A stretch of DNA of 64,000 nucleotides from Microbispora sp. H13382 (GTDB lineage: Bacteria; Actinomycetota; Actinomycetes; Streptosporangiales; Streptosporangiaceae), in assembly GCF_014161445.1 (NCBI RefSeq), contig NZ_JABBXA010000004.1, positions 424,557 through 488,556 on the forward strand. The letters are read 5' to 3'. A model generated the notes under the pieces. It worked only from the letters and a program-made list of their open reading frames with translations, was not told the DNA's origin and made no database searches. This document shows, one piece after another, positions 1 through 8,238 of the stretch. Numbering within the stretch: the stretch's first letter is position 1; every line of letters begins with the position of its first letter. The position numbers were made by a program, and so were the translations under genes.

Positions 1-19
1 CGCCGAGCGCGGCTGGTAG
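1..19 (+). CDS. pdxS: pyridoxal 5'-phosphate synthase subunit PdxS, last codons only
   Basis: Only the 3' end is in the window: reading from base 2 gives A-E-R-G-W and then TAG at 17-19. The tail LAERGW is, from memory, the usual C-terminus of actinobacterial PdxS, the lyase subunit that makes pyridoxal phosphate with ammonia supplied by PdxT. A pdxT gene lies 2.5 kb downstream, which supports the call. Five residues alone would not prove it, so this rests on both the tail and the context. Confidence 0.6.
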
Positions 20-52
20 ACGGCCCCGCGAGCTCGGCACACGGGGGAGACA

Positions 53-90
53 CGCTCGGCTGGGACATCCCAGCCGGGCGTTCTTGCTGT
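53..90 (+). terminator. intrinsic terminator-like hairpin after pdxS
   Basis: Bases 53-64 pair with 69-80 over 12 bp (one G-U pair) around the 4-nt loop ACAT. The stem is followed by a T-rich run (TTCTTGCTGTTCGT). It lies 34 nt after the pdxS stop, so it probably ends the upstream transcript and separates pdxS from the phosphatase gene. Confidence 0.75.
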
Positions 91-230
91 TCGTGCATCG
101 GAGGTCGGGATGACCGCTTGGTGATGCCGCCTTTCGGGTGACCGATATCGTTCCGCCGGTCTTTACTCTCCTGTCACGATCGATCGTCAGGCTGCGGGCG
201 TCCCGCCTCTGATCGTCACAGGGAGCCCAA

Positions 231-1907
231 TTGCCCGGCCTCGATCGTCGTTCCTTCCTCGTCACCGGACTCGCCGCGGGGGCCGTCGCCGCGGTCCCCG
301 GCGCCGCCCTGGCGGCTCCGACGCCCACGCCCGGGGCGGCGGGCGAACTCGCCTCCCGGGACCTGCGTTCCGACCCGTTCACCCTCGGCGTGGCCTCAGG
401 AGACCCCGACCACGCCGGCTTCGTGATCTGGACCCGCCTCGCCCCGCAGCCGCTCGCCGAGGACGGGCTCGGCGGCATGCCGCGGCGCGCGTTCACCGTG
501 CAGTGGCAGGTCTACGCCGACGAGAGCTGCCGCCGAGTGGTGCGGGCGGGCGTGGCCGAGGCGAGCCCGGAATGGGGGCACAGCGTCCACGTCGAGGTGG
601 ACCACCTGCAGCCCGGCAGGGAGTACTGGTACCGCTTCCGCGTCGGGCCGTACGTCTCACCGGCCGGCCGGGCCCTGACCGCGCCGGACCCGCTGTCGTT
701 CGGCGGCCCGCTGACGATGGCCTTCGTGTCCTGCGCGCAGTACGAGCACGGCTACTTCACCTCCTACCGCCGCCTCGCCGAGGACCACCCGGACCTGGTC
801 CTCCACCTGGGCGACTACCAGTACGAGTACACCAGGAACACCTACGTCGCCCCCGGCGGCAACGTGCGCGACCACGAAGGGCCGGAGACGATGACGCTGG
901 CGAACTACCGCCAGCGGCACGCGCAGTACAAGACCGACCCCGACCTGCAGGCCGCGCACGCCGGCGCGCCGTGGCTGGTCGTCTTCGACGACCACGAGGT
1001 GGACAACAACTGGGCCGACGAGATGCCGGAGCGCCCGGAGGAGCAGCCCACCTTCCTCGAGCGCCGGGCCGCCGCCTTCCGCGCCTACTACGAGAACATG
1101 CCGCTGCGCCGCACCTCCGTACCGCGCGGCATCGACATGCAGCTCTACCGGCGCGTCAGGTGGGGGGCGCTGGCGAACTTCCACATGCTCGACACCCGGC
1201 AGTTCCGCGACGACCAGGGCTGCGGCGACGGCTACAAGGACTGCCCGGAGGCGGTCGACCCGGCCCGCTCGATCATGGGCTTCGAGCAGGAGGCGTGGCT
1301 GCTCGACGGCTTCCGGCGATCGCGGGCGCGCTGGGACGTCATCGGCCAGCAGGTCTTCTTCGCCCAGCGCGACAACAACGCCGGGCCGGCGAAGATCACC
1401 AGCCAGGACGCCTGGGACGGTTACGTCGCCTCGCGGCAGCGTGTCACCCAGGGCTGGATCGACGCCGGCGTGCGCAACCCCGTCGTTCTCACGGGAGACG
1501 TGCACGCGCACTGGGCCAGTGACCTGAAGCTGGACTACGACGACCCGACCGGCCCCACGGTCGGGTCCGAGCTGGTGACGACCTCCATCAGCACCACCGG
1601 CGACGGGGCCGACTCCGACCCGGCGGCGCACCCCTTCCTGAAGATCAACCCGCACCTGAAGTTCTACAACAACCAGCGCGGCTACGTCCTCACGAAGATC
1701 GACAGGCACGCGCTGACCGCCGACTTCAGGGTGGTGCCCGTGGTCTCGGCCCCCGGCTCCGAGGTGCGCACCAGGGCGACGTTCGTGATCGAGGACAGGG
1801 TGCCCGGCGTGCAGCAGACGTACCTGCGCCCGCTCGACCCCTCGATCGCGGCGCGGCGTGCGATCACGGTCGAGGACACCGTGCGGCAGGAGACCGAGCG
1901 CCCCTGA
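231..1907 (+). CDS. phoD: PhoD-family alkaline phosphatase/phosphodiesterase, Tat-exported
   Basis: 558 aa. The TTG start is preceded by AGGGAG with good spacing. The N-terminus carries a twin-arginine signal (DRRSFLVTG, then an Ala-rich stretch ending near ALAA, residues ~5-30), so the enzyme is exported folded and should act outside the membrane, releasing phosphate from phosphoesters. A PhoD N-terminal domain (~45-150) precedes the metallophosphatase domain. Metal-ligand motifs of the family are visible: FVSCAQYE, HLGDYQYEY, FDDHEVDNNW and TGDVHAHW. Length is normal for the family. It stands alone after the pdxS terminator; I saw no clear direct-repeat PHO box upstream. Exact substrate unknown. 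Confidence 0.93.
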   Translation: MPGLDRRSFLVTGLAAGAVAAVPGAALAAPTPTPGAAGELASRDLRSDPFTLGVASGDPDHAGFVIWTRLAPQPLAEDGLGGMPRRAFTVQWQVYADESCRRVVRAGVAEASPEWGHSVHVEVDHLQPGREYWYRFRVGPYVSPAGRALTAPDPLSFGGPLTMAFVSCAQYEHGYFTSYRRLAEDHPDLVLHLGDYQYEYTRNTYVAPGGNVRDHEGPETMTLANYRQRHAQYKTDPDLQAAHAGAPWLVVFDDHEVDNNWADEMPERPEEQPTFLERRAAAFRAYYENMPLRRTSVPRGIDMQLYRRVRWGALANFHMLDTRQFRDDQGCGDGYKDCPEAVDPARSIMGFEQEAWLLDGFRRSRARWDVIGQQVFFAQRDNNAGPAKITSQDAWDGYVASRQRVTQGWIDAGVRNPVVLTGDVHAHWASDLKLDYDDPTGPTVGSELVTTSISTTGDGADSDPAAHPFLKINPHLKFYNNQRGYVLTKIDRHALTADFRVVPVVSAPGSEVRTRATFVIEDRVPGVQQTYLRPLDPSIAARRAITVEDTVRQETERP

Positions 1908-1979
1908 CAAACGCGGCCCCGGCGGGCGGCGTCCCTTCCGGGGCGCCGCCCGCTTCGTCTGTTCCGGCCCGGCCACCGT

Positions 1980-1985
1980 TATCGT
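1980..1985 (+). promoter_or_regulatory. candidate -10 box for the marR gene
   Basis: TATCGT lies 8 nt before the ATG at 1994, which would start transcription almost at the start codon and give a leaderless or near-leaderless mRNA. No ribosome binding site is visible. No convincing -35 was found. Confidence 0.4.
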
Positions 1986-1993
1986 GACCTGCT

Positions 1994-2419
1994 ATGACGA
2001 CCGACGACACCGGGCGGCTAGCCGAGGCCCTGTCGCGCGAGCTGCGCCACATCGTGATGCTGCTGCGCCGTACGACGGCGGGGCAGCCGGTCACCAGCCA
2101 GCAGTACTCCGTGCTCGGCTCCCTGGAGGACGGCGCGCGCCGGATGACCGAGCTGGCCGAGGAGCACGGCGTGCAGCTCCCGACGATGACCGTGCAGGTC
2201 AACCGTCTGGAGGAGGCCGGCCTGGTCGCGCGGGGCACCGACGCCTCCGACGCGCGGGTGCGCACCGTCGAGCTGACCGGCGAGGGCCGCGACCGCCTCC
2301 GGGCCGTACGGCGGGCGCGGGTCGCCTACCTGTCCGGCCGGCTGGGCGCGCTGACGCCCGAGGAGCGCTCCGCCATCGCCCGCGCCCTTCCCGCCCTGGC
2401 CAAGCTGGGCCGTGTCTGA
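1994..2419 (+). CDS. MarR-family transcriptional regulator
   Basis: 141 aa, the usual MarR size. A winged helix-turn-helix spans about residues 35-100: GARRMTELAEEHGVQLPTMT looks like helices H2-recognition helix, followed by VNRLEEAGLVARGTDASD and the wing (DARVRTVELTGEGRDRL). N- and C-terminal helices would form the dimer interface. Ligand and target genes cannot be read from sequence. It sits between phoD and pdxT; a tandem 14-bp repeat straddles its stop codon and could be an operator for itself or another factor. Confidence 0.88.
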   Translation: MTTDDTGRLAEALSRELRHIVMLLRRTTAGQPVTSQQYSVLGSLEDGARRMTELAEEHGVQLPTMTVQVNRLEEAGLVARGTDASDARVRTVELTGEGRDRLRAVRRARVAYLSGRLGALTPEERSAIARALPALAKLGRV

Positions 2420-2438
2420 TTTGTCGTGTCTGATTTAT
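2411..2438. repeat. tandem 14-bp direct repeat before pdxT
   Basis: CGTGTCTGATTTGT (2411-2424) is followed directly by CGTGTCTGATTTAT (2425-2438), differing at one base. The first copy contains the marR stop codon. The repeat is AT-richer than its surroundings and lies 62 nt upstream of the pdxT start, a plausible place for a regulator or promoter. Confidence 0.8.
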
Positions 2439-2499
2439 CGTTTTGGGCGCGCAAGACCGCGGCCATACCCTGAACAGGGTCACCACAGGAAGGGAAACC

Positions 2500-3090
2500 G
2501 TGACGTCCGCACCCAAGATCGGCGTGCTCGCCCTGCAGGGCGACGTGCGCGAGCACATCCGCGCTCTGGAGGAGGCGGGCGCGACCGCCGTGCCGGTGCG
2601 CAGGCAGGAGGAGCTCGCCGCGGTGGACGCGCTGGTCGTCCCGGGCGGCGAGTCGACCACGATCTGGAAGCTCGCCACCGCCTTCGAGCTGATCGAACCG
2701 CTGCGGCTGCGGATCAAGGAGGGCATGCCCGCCTACGGCTCGTGCGCCGGCATGATCATGCTGGCCGACCGCATCCGGGGCGGCATCGAGGGCCAGGAGA
2801 CGCTGGGCGGCATCGACATGGTTGTCCGCCGCAACGCCTTCGGCCGCCAGGTCGACTCGTTCGAGGCCGACCTCGACTTCGCCGCGCGCGGGACGATCAG
2901 GGCCGTCTTCATCCGCGCGCCCTGGGTCGAGTCCGTGGGGCCCGACGTGGAGGTGCTGGGCCGCACCGAAGCTGGGGATAGGATCGTCGCGGTCCGACAG
3001 GGACCGTTGCTCGCGACGTCCTTCCATCCGGAGCTGACCGGCGACGCGCGGGTGCACTCGTATTTTGTCGAAATGGTGAGGGAGCTCTAG
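2500..3090 (+). CDS. pdxT: pyridoxal 5'-phosphate synthase glutaminase subunit PdxT
   Basis: 196 aa from a GTG preceded by AGGAAGGG; an in-frame upstream start at 2443 would add 19 residues absent from the family. Class I glutaminase fold: [12 protein letters not shown] at the N-terminus, the P-loop-like VPGGEST, the nucleophile Cys in [10 protein letters not shown] and the His-x-Glu pair in SFHPELTGD. It hydrolyses glutamine and channels ammonia to PdxS for vitamin B6 (PLP) synthesis. Normally directly after pdxS; here about 2.5 kb away. The yebC gene begins 4 nt after its stop, so they are likely cotranscribed. Confidence 0.95.
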   Translation: MTSAPKIGVLALQGDVREHIRALEEAGATAVPVRRQEELAAVDALVVPGGESTTIWKLATAFELIEPLRLRIKEGMPAYGSCAGMIMLADRIRGGIEGQETLGGIDMVVRRNAFGRQVDSFEADLDFAARGTIRAVFIRAPWVESVGPDVEVLGRTEAGDRIVAVRQGPLLATSFHPELTGDARVHSYFVEMVREL

Positions 3091-3093
3091 GCG

Positions 3094-3846
3094 ATGTCCG
3101 GCCACTCCAAATGGGCGACGACGAAGCACAAGAAGGCGGCGCTGGACTCCAAGCGCGGCAAGCTTTTCGCCAAGCTCATCAAGAACATCGAGGTCGCGGC
3201 CAGGACCGGCGGGCCCGACCCGGACGGCAACCCCACGTTGTTCGACGCCATCACCAAGGCCAGGAAGAACTCGGTCCCGATCGACAACATCGAGCGGGCC
3301 CGCAAGCGCGGCGGCGGCCTCGAGGCCGGCGGCGCCGACTGGCAGACGATCATGTACGAGGGCTACGCCCCGGGCGGCGTCGCGGTCCTCATCGAGTGCC
3401 TCACCGACAACCGCAACCGCGCGGCGTCCGAGGTGCGCGTGGCGCTGACCCGCAACGGCGGCTCGCTCGCCGACCCCGGTTCGGTGTCGTACATGTTCAA
3501 CCGCAAGGGCGTCGTGATCGTCCCCAAGGGGTCGCTGACCGAGGACGACGTGCTCATGGCCGTCCTCGACGCGGGGGCCGAGGAGGTCAACGACCTCGGC
3601 GACAACTTCGAGGTGGTCTGCGAGGCCTCCGACCTCATCCCGGTGCGCAAGGCGCTGCAGGACGCGGGGATCGACTACGAGTCGGCCGAGATGAGCTTCG
3701 TCCCCACGCTCAACGTCCCCCTCGACGAGGACGGCGCCCGCAAGGTCTTCAAGCTCATCGACGCGCTCGAGGACAGCGACGACGTGCAGAACGTCTGGGC
3801 GAACTTCGACGTGAGCGACGAGGTCATGGAGAAGGTCGAGGCCTGA
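3094..3846 (+). CDS. yebC: YebC/PmpR-family (TACO1) regulatory protein
   Basis: 250 aa, standard length. Begins [16 protein letters not shown], the family signature, followed by the three-domain YebC fold (for example [10 protein letters not shown] and [13 protein letters not shown]). Members bind DNA near ruvC-type promoters or, by more recent work on family members, act on ribosomes translating proline-rich stretches; which applies here cannot be decided. ATG start, 3 nt after the pdxT stop. The pdxT-yebC-(GNAT)-ruvC order is common in actinobacteria. Confidence 0.95.
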   Translation: MSGHSKWATTKHKKAALDSKRGKLFAKLIKNIEVAARTGGPDPDGNPTLFDAITKARKNSVPIDNIERARKRGGGLEAGGADWQTIMYEGYAPGGVAVLIECLTDNRNRAASEVRVALTRNGGSLADPGSVSYMFNRKGVVIVPKGSLTEDDVLMAVLDAGAEEVNDLGDNFEVVCEASDLIPVRKALQDAGIDYESAEMSFVPTLNVPLDEDGARKVFKLIDALEDSDDVQNVWANFDVSDEVMEKVEA

Positions 3847-3877
3847 CGCCGAAGTCGGACAGAGGGGCGGAAAACCG

Positions 3878-5080
3878 GTGGCAGCAGCCGACGGCGCCCG
3901 CATAGCCTGGCCTGCTGTGGAAATCCGTCATCTCACGAGCGACGACCTTGACGCCGTCCTCGACTCCCGCAGGCGCGCCTTCGGCCCGTTGTCCGGCGAC
4001 GGCGCGCAGATGTGGCGCAAGCTCGTCACCCCGATGCTGCCCGAGGGCCGTTACCTGGGCGCCTTCGACGGCACCCGCCTCGTCGGCACGGCCAGGATCA
4101 ACCCGTACGTCCAGTGGTGGCACGGCCGCCCGCAGTCGATGGGCGGCGTGGCGGGCGTGACCGTGGCGCCGGAGGACCGCGGCAGGGGAGTGGGCCGGAC
4201 GCTCATGGACGCGGTGATCGAGCGCTGCACGCAGCTCGGCCACGCCGTCTCCGCGCTGTACCCGGCCACCACGCCGCTGTACCGGAGCGCGGGCTACGAG
4301 CACGCCGGCGTGCTCCAGCGGATCACCCTGCCCGCCGAGGCGCTGCGTACGGTGGGCGACCCCGGCGGCGTGGTCAAGCTGCGCCGGATGGGCCCGTCCG
4401 ACGCGGCCGAGCTCGTGGCCCTGATCGGCAGGGTGCACGCCGCCACGCGCGCGAGCGGGCCGCTGACCTTCGACGAGCGGACCTGGCGCCTGTGGCTGGA
4501 GGACGACGACGACTTCTGCTACCTGGCCGAGGACGGGTTCGTCGTCTACCGGTGGAACGACGGCGACATCGAGGTCGACAACCTGCTCGCGGAGTCGGAG
4601 GCGACGGCCCGGGCGCTGTGGTCGATGGTCGGCAGCGCCTCGTCCGTCGCGAAGTCGGTGACCGCCTGCCTCGACCCGGCCGACCCGGTGCTCTGGATGC
4701 TGCGGGAGCGGTCGAAGGACGAGGTCACCCAGACCCGGTGGATGTTCCGGCTGATCGACCTGCCCGCCGCGGTCGGGGGGCGCGGCTTCCCCGCCGGGCT
4801 GTCCGTCGAGATCCCCGTCGAGGTGACCGACTCCCGGCGCGCCGGCAACACGGGTGCGTGGCTGCTGCGGGTGGACGGGGGCTCCGGCTCCGCGACGCGC
4901 CGGGACACCGCGCCCGGGGAGAGCACCCGGCTCACGATCGGCGGCATGTCCGCGCTGTTCGCCGGTGTGCCCACGGCCACGCTCCGCCGCGCCGGCCTGC
5001 TGACCGGCGGCTCTCCCGAGGCCGACGACGCGCTGGACGCGGCCTTCGGCTGCGCCGCGTACATGATCGACTACTTCTGA
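3878..5080 (+). CDS. Eis-like GNAT-family N-acetyltransferase
   Basis: 400 aa, close to the 402 aa of mycobacterial Eis. Two GNAT folds are expected: the first holds the acetyl-CoA loop GVTVAPEDRGRGVGRTL (~residues 90-105) and the LYRSAGYE segment, where Eis enzymes carry the acid Tyr. An SCP2-like C-terminal domain follows. The chain ends in Phe (AYMIDYF), matching the free C-terminal Phe carboxylate used as base in Eis. The family acetylates amines, including aminoglycosides; the natural substrate here is unknown. GTG start at 3878 has AGAGGGG upstream; a second in-frame GTG at 3917 (VEIRHLT) has none, although homology begins about there. Confidence 0.85.
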   Translation: MAAADGARIAWPAVEIRHLTSDDLDAVLDSRRRAFGPLSGDGAQMWRKLVTPMLPEGRYLGAFDGTRLVGTARINPYVQWWHGRPQSMGGVAGVTVAPEDRGRGVGRTLMDAVIERCTQLGHAVSALYPATTPLYRSAGYEHAGVLQRITLPAEALRTVGDPGGVVKLRRMGPSDAAELVALIGRVHAATRASGPLTFDERTWRLWLEDDDDFCYLAEDGFVVYRWNDGDIEVDNLLAESEATARALWSMVGSASSVAKSVTACLDPADPVLWMLRERSKDEVTQTRWMFRLIDLPAAVGGRGFPAGLSVEIPVEVTDSRRAGNTGAWLLRVDGGSGSATRRDTAPGESTRLTIGGMSALFAGVPTATLRRAGLLTGGSPEADDALDAAFGCAAYMIDYF

Positions 5081-5117
5081 CCCGCCCGCGCCGCCGCTGA
5101 TCGCGATAGAGTGACCG

Positions 5118-5135
5118 GCCGAACAGGTGTTCGGC
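5118..5135. promoter_or_regulatory. LexA SOS box of the ruvCAB operon
   Basis: GCCGAACAGGTGTTCGGC is a palindrome with 7-bp arms and contains CGAAC-N4-GTTCG, the actinobacterial LexA site. A -10-like GATAGAGT lies just upstream (5105-5112), so bound LexA would block initiation of ruvC. This predicts damage induction of the Holliday-junction genes, as known in mycobacteria. Confidence 0.9.
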
Positions 5136-5189
5136 GTAGTGGCGGTGAGGTGCGGTGGCTGCGCCGGCCGGGATCAGGGAGGCGTGCCG

Positions 5190-5825
5190 GTGCGGTTGCC
5201 CCAGATGCGGGTGATGGGCGTGGACCCGGGGCTGACGCGGTGCGGTCTCGGCGCCGTGGAGGGCCGTCCCGGCGCGCCGCTGAGCCTGCTGTCGGTGGGG
5301 GTGGTCCGCACCCCGGCCGACGACGACATCGGGTCCCGGCTGGTCGTCATCGAGGCGGAGATCGAGCGCTGGCTCGACGAGATCAGGCCGGACGCGGTCG
5401 CCGTCGAGCGGGTCTTCGCCCAGCACAACCTCCGCACGGTCATGGGGACGGCCCAGGCGTCGGCCGTCGCGATCGTCTGCGCGGCCCGGCGGGGGCTGCC
5501 GGTCGCGCTGCACACGCCGAGCGAGGTCAAGGCCGCCATCACGGGCAACGGCAACGCCGACAAGAAGCAGGTCGGCATGATGGTCACCCGGCTTCTGCGG
5601 CTCGACGCCATGCCCAAGCCGGCGGACGCCGCCGACGCGCTCGCCCTGGCCATCTGCCACGTCTGGCGCGGCGGCGTGCAGCACCGCCTGGCCGACGCCC
5701 TGGCCAGGGCCCGTCACGGCGGTGCGGGCGCCACTGGCACTGGGGGCTCTGGGGCCTCTGGTAGGACTGGGACGCCCGGCGAAGTCGCGGCCGGGCGTAC
5801 GGACCGGGGAGGGAGCACGCGGTGA
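5190..5825 (+). CDS. ruvC: Holliday junction endonuclease RuvC
   Basis: 211 aa. The GTG at 5190 sits 7 nt after AGGGAGG; an ATG at 5205 (MRVMGVDPG) is too far from that site, and a GTG at 5184 too close. RNase H-like fold with the acidic residues of the active site: Asp in [11 protein letters not shown], Glu in [11 protein letters not shown], and the two Asp in [12 protein letters not shown]. It cuts four-way junctions positioned by RuvAB. A Gly/Thr/Ser-rich tail of about 35 residues follows the catalytic domain. Its stop overlaps ruvA (GTGA). Regulated by the SOS box upstream. Confidence 0.95.
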   Translation: MRLPQMRVMGVDPGLTRCGLGAVEGRPGAPLSLLSVGVVRTPADDDIGSRLVVIEAEIERWLDEIRPDAVAVERVFAQHNLRTVMGTAQASAVAIVCAARRGLPVALHTPSEVKAAITGNGNADKKQVGMMVTRLLRLDAMPKPADAADALALAICHVWRGGVQHRLADALARARHGGAGATGTGGSGASGRTGTPGEVAAGRTDRGGSTR

Positions 5826-6442
5826 TCGCATCCGTTGCGGGGCAGGTGGCGGCGATCGGGGCCGACAGCGCCGTGGTCGAGGTGGGCGGCGTCGGGATGC
5901 TCGTCCACTGCACCCCGGGGACCCTGGCCGGGCTGCGGGTCGGCGAACCCGCCCGGTTGTCCACCTCGCTCGTCGTCCGCGAGGACTCGCTCACGTTGTA
6001 CGGCTTCGCCTCCGACGACGAGCGCACGGTCTTCGGACTGCTCCAGACGGCCAGCGGGGTCGGGCCGCGCCTGGCCCTGGCCATGCTCGCGGTCCACGCG
6101 CCCAACGCCCTGCGCGTCGCGGTGGCGAGCGCCGACATCAAGGCCCTGACGATGGTGCCGGGCATCGGCCAGAAGGGCGCGCAGCGCATCGTGCTCGAAC
6201 TCAAGGACAAGCTCGGCACGCCGGCCGGGGCCGTCGACGCCGCGCTAAACGGCTCGGCCGCCGCGCCGGCCTGGCGCGACCAGGTCCACTCCGGGCTGGT
6301 GGGGCTGGGCTACTCGTCCCGCGACGCCGACGAGGCGGTGGCGGCGGTGACCGCGGAGGCCGAGGCGGAGGTCGCGGCCGGCCGCGCCCCGCAGGTGGCC
6401 GTGCTGCTGAAGTCCGCCCTGCGCGCGCTGAGCGTGCGGTGA
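5822..6442 (+). CDS. ruvA: Holliday junction branch migration protein RuvA
   Basis: 206 aa, GTG start inside the ruvC stop. An OB-fold occupies residues 1-65 ([12 protein letters not shown] ... [13 protein letters not shown]), a pair of helix-hairpin-helix motifs the middle ([17 protein letters not shown] and [17 protein letters not shown]), and a C-terminal three-helix domain ([16 protein letters not shown]) that contacts RuvB. It forms the tetramer that holds the junction open. Translationally coupled to ruvC. Confidence 0.96.
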   Translation: MIASVAGQVAAIGADSAVVEVGGVGMLVHCTPGTLAGLRVGEPARLSTSLVVREDSLTLYGFASDDERTVFGLLQTASGVGPRLALAMLAVHAPNALRVAVASADIKALTMVPGIGQKGAQRIVLELKDKLGTPAGAVDAALNGSAAAPAWRDQVHSGLVGLGYSSRDADEAVAAVTAEAEAEVAAGRAPQVAVLLKSALRALSVR

Positions 6443-6521
6443 CCGTGTGACGGGCTGATGGTTCGATGAAATTTTCACCGGGAAGCGGACAGGTCCCGGC
6501 AGGCCGAGCGGATGGTGTCGA

Positions 6522-7571
6522 GTGAGCTTCGAGCGGGATCTCGTGTCGCCCGAACCGGAGGGCGACGAGCGGGCGATCGAGGCCGCGCTGCGTCCCCGGC
6601 GTCTGGAGGAGTTCATCGGGCAGGGCCGGGTGCGCGAGCAGCTCTCGCTGGTGCTGGAGAGCGCCCTGCGCCGCAACCGCCCGCCCGATCACGTCCTGAT
6701 GAGCGGGGGTCCCGGGCTCGGCAAGACGACGCTGGCCATGATCATCGCTTCCGAGCTGGGCGCGCCGCTGCGGATGACCTCGGGTCCGGCGCTGGAGCGC
6801 GCGGGCGACCTCGCCGCGATCCTGTCCACGCTGACCGAGGGCGAGGTCCTGTTCATCGACGAGATCCACCGCATGGCCCGCCCTGCGGAGGAGATGCTCT
6901 ACCTGGCCATGGAGGACTTCCGGGTCGACATCGTGGTCGGCAAGGGCCCCGGCGCCACCTCGATCCCTCTCGACATCGCCCCGTTCACGCTGGTCGGGGC
7001 CACCACGCGGGCGGGGCTGCTGCCCGCGCCGCTGCGCGACAGGTTCGGCTTCACCGCGCACATGGACTTCTACGAGGTGGCCGAGCTCGAGCAGGTGCTG
7101 CGGCGATCCGCCCGGCTGCTGTCGGTGGAGCTGCCGGACGAGGGCGCCCATGAGATCGCCCGCCGGTCACGGGGCACGCCCCGGATCGCCAACCGCCTGC
7201 TGCGGCGGGTGCGCGACTTCGCCGAGGTACGCGCCGAAGGCGTGATCACCACGGACGTCGCGGCGGCGGCGCTCAACCTGTACGAAGTCGACGCCGAGGG
7301 GCTGGACCGGCTCGACCGGGCCGTGCTCGACGCGTTGCTGCGCAAGTTCGGCGGCGGCCCGGTGGGCCTGTCGACGCTCGCGGTGGCCGTGGGGGAGGAG
7401 CCGGAGACCGTCGAGGTCGTGGCCGAGCCCTTCCTGGTGCGGCAGGGGCTGCTGGCCCGCACTCCGCGGGGCCGCGTCGCCACCGCCGCGGCCTGGGCGC
7501 ACCTCGGCCTGACTCCGCCCCCCGACGCCGTGGGCGCGGTCGCCGCGCCCACGCTCTTCGACGACAAGTGA
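6522..7571 (+). CDS. ruvB: Holliday junction branch migration helicase RuvB
   Basis: 349 aa, normal size. AAA+ ATPase with Walker [10 protein letters not shown] (~residues 64-72), Walker B LFIDEIHR, sensor GATTRAG and the arginine finger in LRDRFGF; the winged-helix domain ends with RTPRGRVAT. It drives branch migration with RuvA. GTG start at 6522, 79 nt after ruvA, still within the operon because no terminator is seen between them. Confidence 0.97.
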   Translation: MSFERDLVSPEPEGDERAIEAALRPRRLEEFIGQGRVREQLSLVLESALRRNRPPDHVLMSGGPGLGKTTLAMIIASELGAPLRMTSGPALERAGDLAAILSTLTEGEVLFIDEIHRMARPAEEMLYLAMEDFRVDIVVGKGPGATSIPLDIAPFTLVGATTRAGLLPAPLRDRFGFTAHMDFYEVAELEQVLRRSARLLSVELPDEGAHEIARRSRGTPRIANRLLRRVRDFAEVRAEGVITTDVAAAALNLYEVDAEGLDRLDRAVLDALLRKFGGGPVGLSTLAVAVGEEPETVEVVAEPFLVRQGLLARTPRGRVATAAAWAHLGLTPPPDAVGAVAAPTLFDDK

Positions 7572-7695
7572 GCGCCCCTCCGTCGGCGCCGGCACGGACG
7601 CGGCGGCTGGAAGCGGAAAGCGGGGCAAAGAGGTAACAGACCGATTGCGAAGCCCATGAAACGGGAACTTTCCTGCCCGCCAGGCCGTGGGTTCG

Positions 7696-7725
7696 TTGCC
7701 GGGCTTCTGCGGGCTCGCATACACT
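7696..7725 (+). promoter_or_regulatory. candidate sigma-70-type promoter for yajC-secDF
   Basis: TTGCCG (7696-7701), an 18-bp spacer and TACACT (7720-7725) lie in the 269-nt gap between ruvB and yajC. The predicted start is about 110 nt before yajC. No terminator hairpin with a T tract was found after ruvB, so some readthrough is possible. Confidence 0.5.
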
Positions 7726-7840
7726 GCGTGGCTTGACTGGCCGTTCTTGCGACACGAGAAGCGTCGCGGTGGCCCGCGTGTGAAGCGCACAAGACCTCCG
7801 GCGCCAGGCCGGTTCATCACGTTACGGAAGGGTGGCCCCC

Positions 7841-8197
7841 GTGGGTAACAACCCGCTTGGGACGTTCCTGCCACTGATCTTGCTGGTAGTGGTTTTCTAC
7901 TTCCTCCTGATCCGCCCGCAGCGCAAGCGGCAGCAGGAGCAGATCCGGATGCAGAACTCCCTCACCCCGGGCGTCCGGGTCATGACCACGACAGGCCTGT
8001 TCGCGACGGTCGTCGCCCTCGAGGACGACGACGTCGTGCTGGAGCTGGCCCCCGGCGTCGAGACCCGCTGGGTCAAGGCGGCGATCGGCCGGGTGCTCAC
8101 TCCTGTTGACGAGGTGACGAGCGGGGAGACCGAGGGGACCGTGGCGGAAGGTTCCGACACGGGGAACGGTGACGACACGAGCACCAAGCAGTCCTGA
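7841..8197 (+). CDS. yajC: preprotein translocase subunit YajC
   Basis: 118 aa. The GTG at 7841 is chosen because GGAAGG (7826-7831) abuts the alternative GTG at 7832. A single membrane helix (TFLPLILLVVVFYFLLI, ~residues 7-23) is followed by RPQRKRQQEQ and the short cytoplasmic domain with GVRVMTTTGL, typical of YajC. It joins SecDF at the SecYEG channel. An acidic Thr/Gly-rich tail of about 30 residues follows. secD begins 41 nt later. Confidence 0.95.
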   Translation: MGNNPLGTFLPLILLVVVFYFLLIRPQRKRQQEQIRMQNSLTPGVRVMTTTGLFATVVALEDDDVVLELAPGVETRWVKAAIGRVLTPVDEVTSGETEGTVAEGSDTGNGDDTSTKQS

Positions 8198-8238
8198 GTA
8201 GGCTGATCACAACTTTTCGACGAAAGAACTGACCTCCA

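Noticed and set aside
657..1976. Long open frames on the strand opposite known genes (for example 657-1976, 2326-3903, 12200-14197, 18357-20951, 24254-27643)
   Set aside because: They mirror real genes in high-GC DNA, are rich in Arg, Pro, Gly, His and Val, and show no family motifs.
3917..3919. GTG 3917 as the start of the Eis-like gene
   Set aside because: It fits homology but lacks a ribosome binding site; GTG 3878 has one. Kept as an alternative in the entry.
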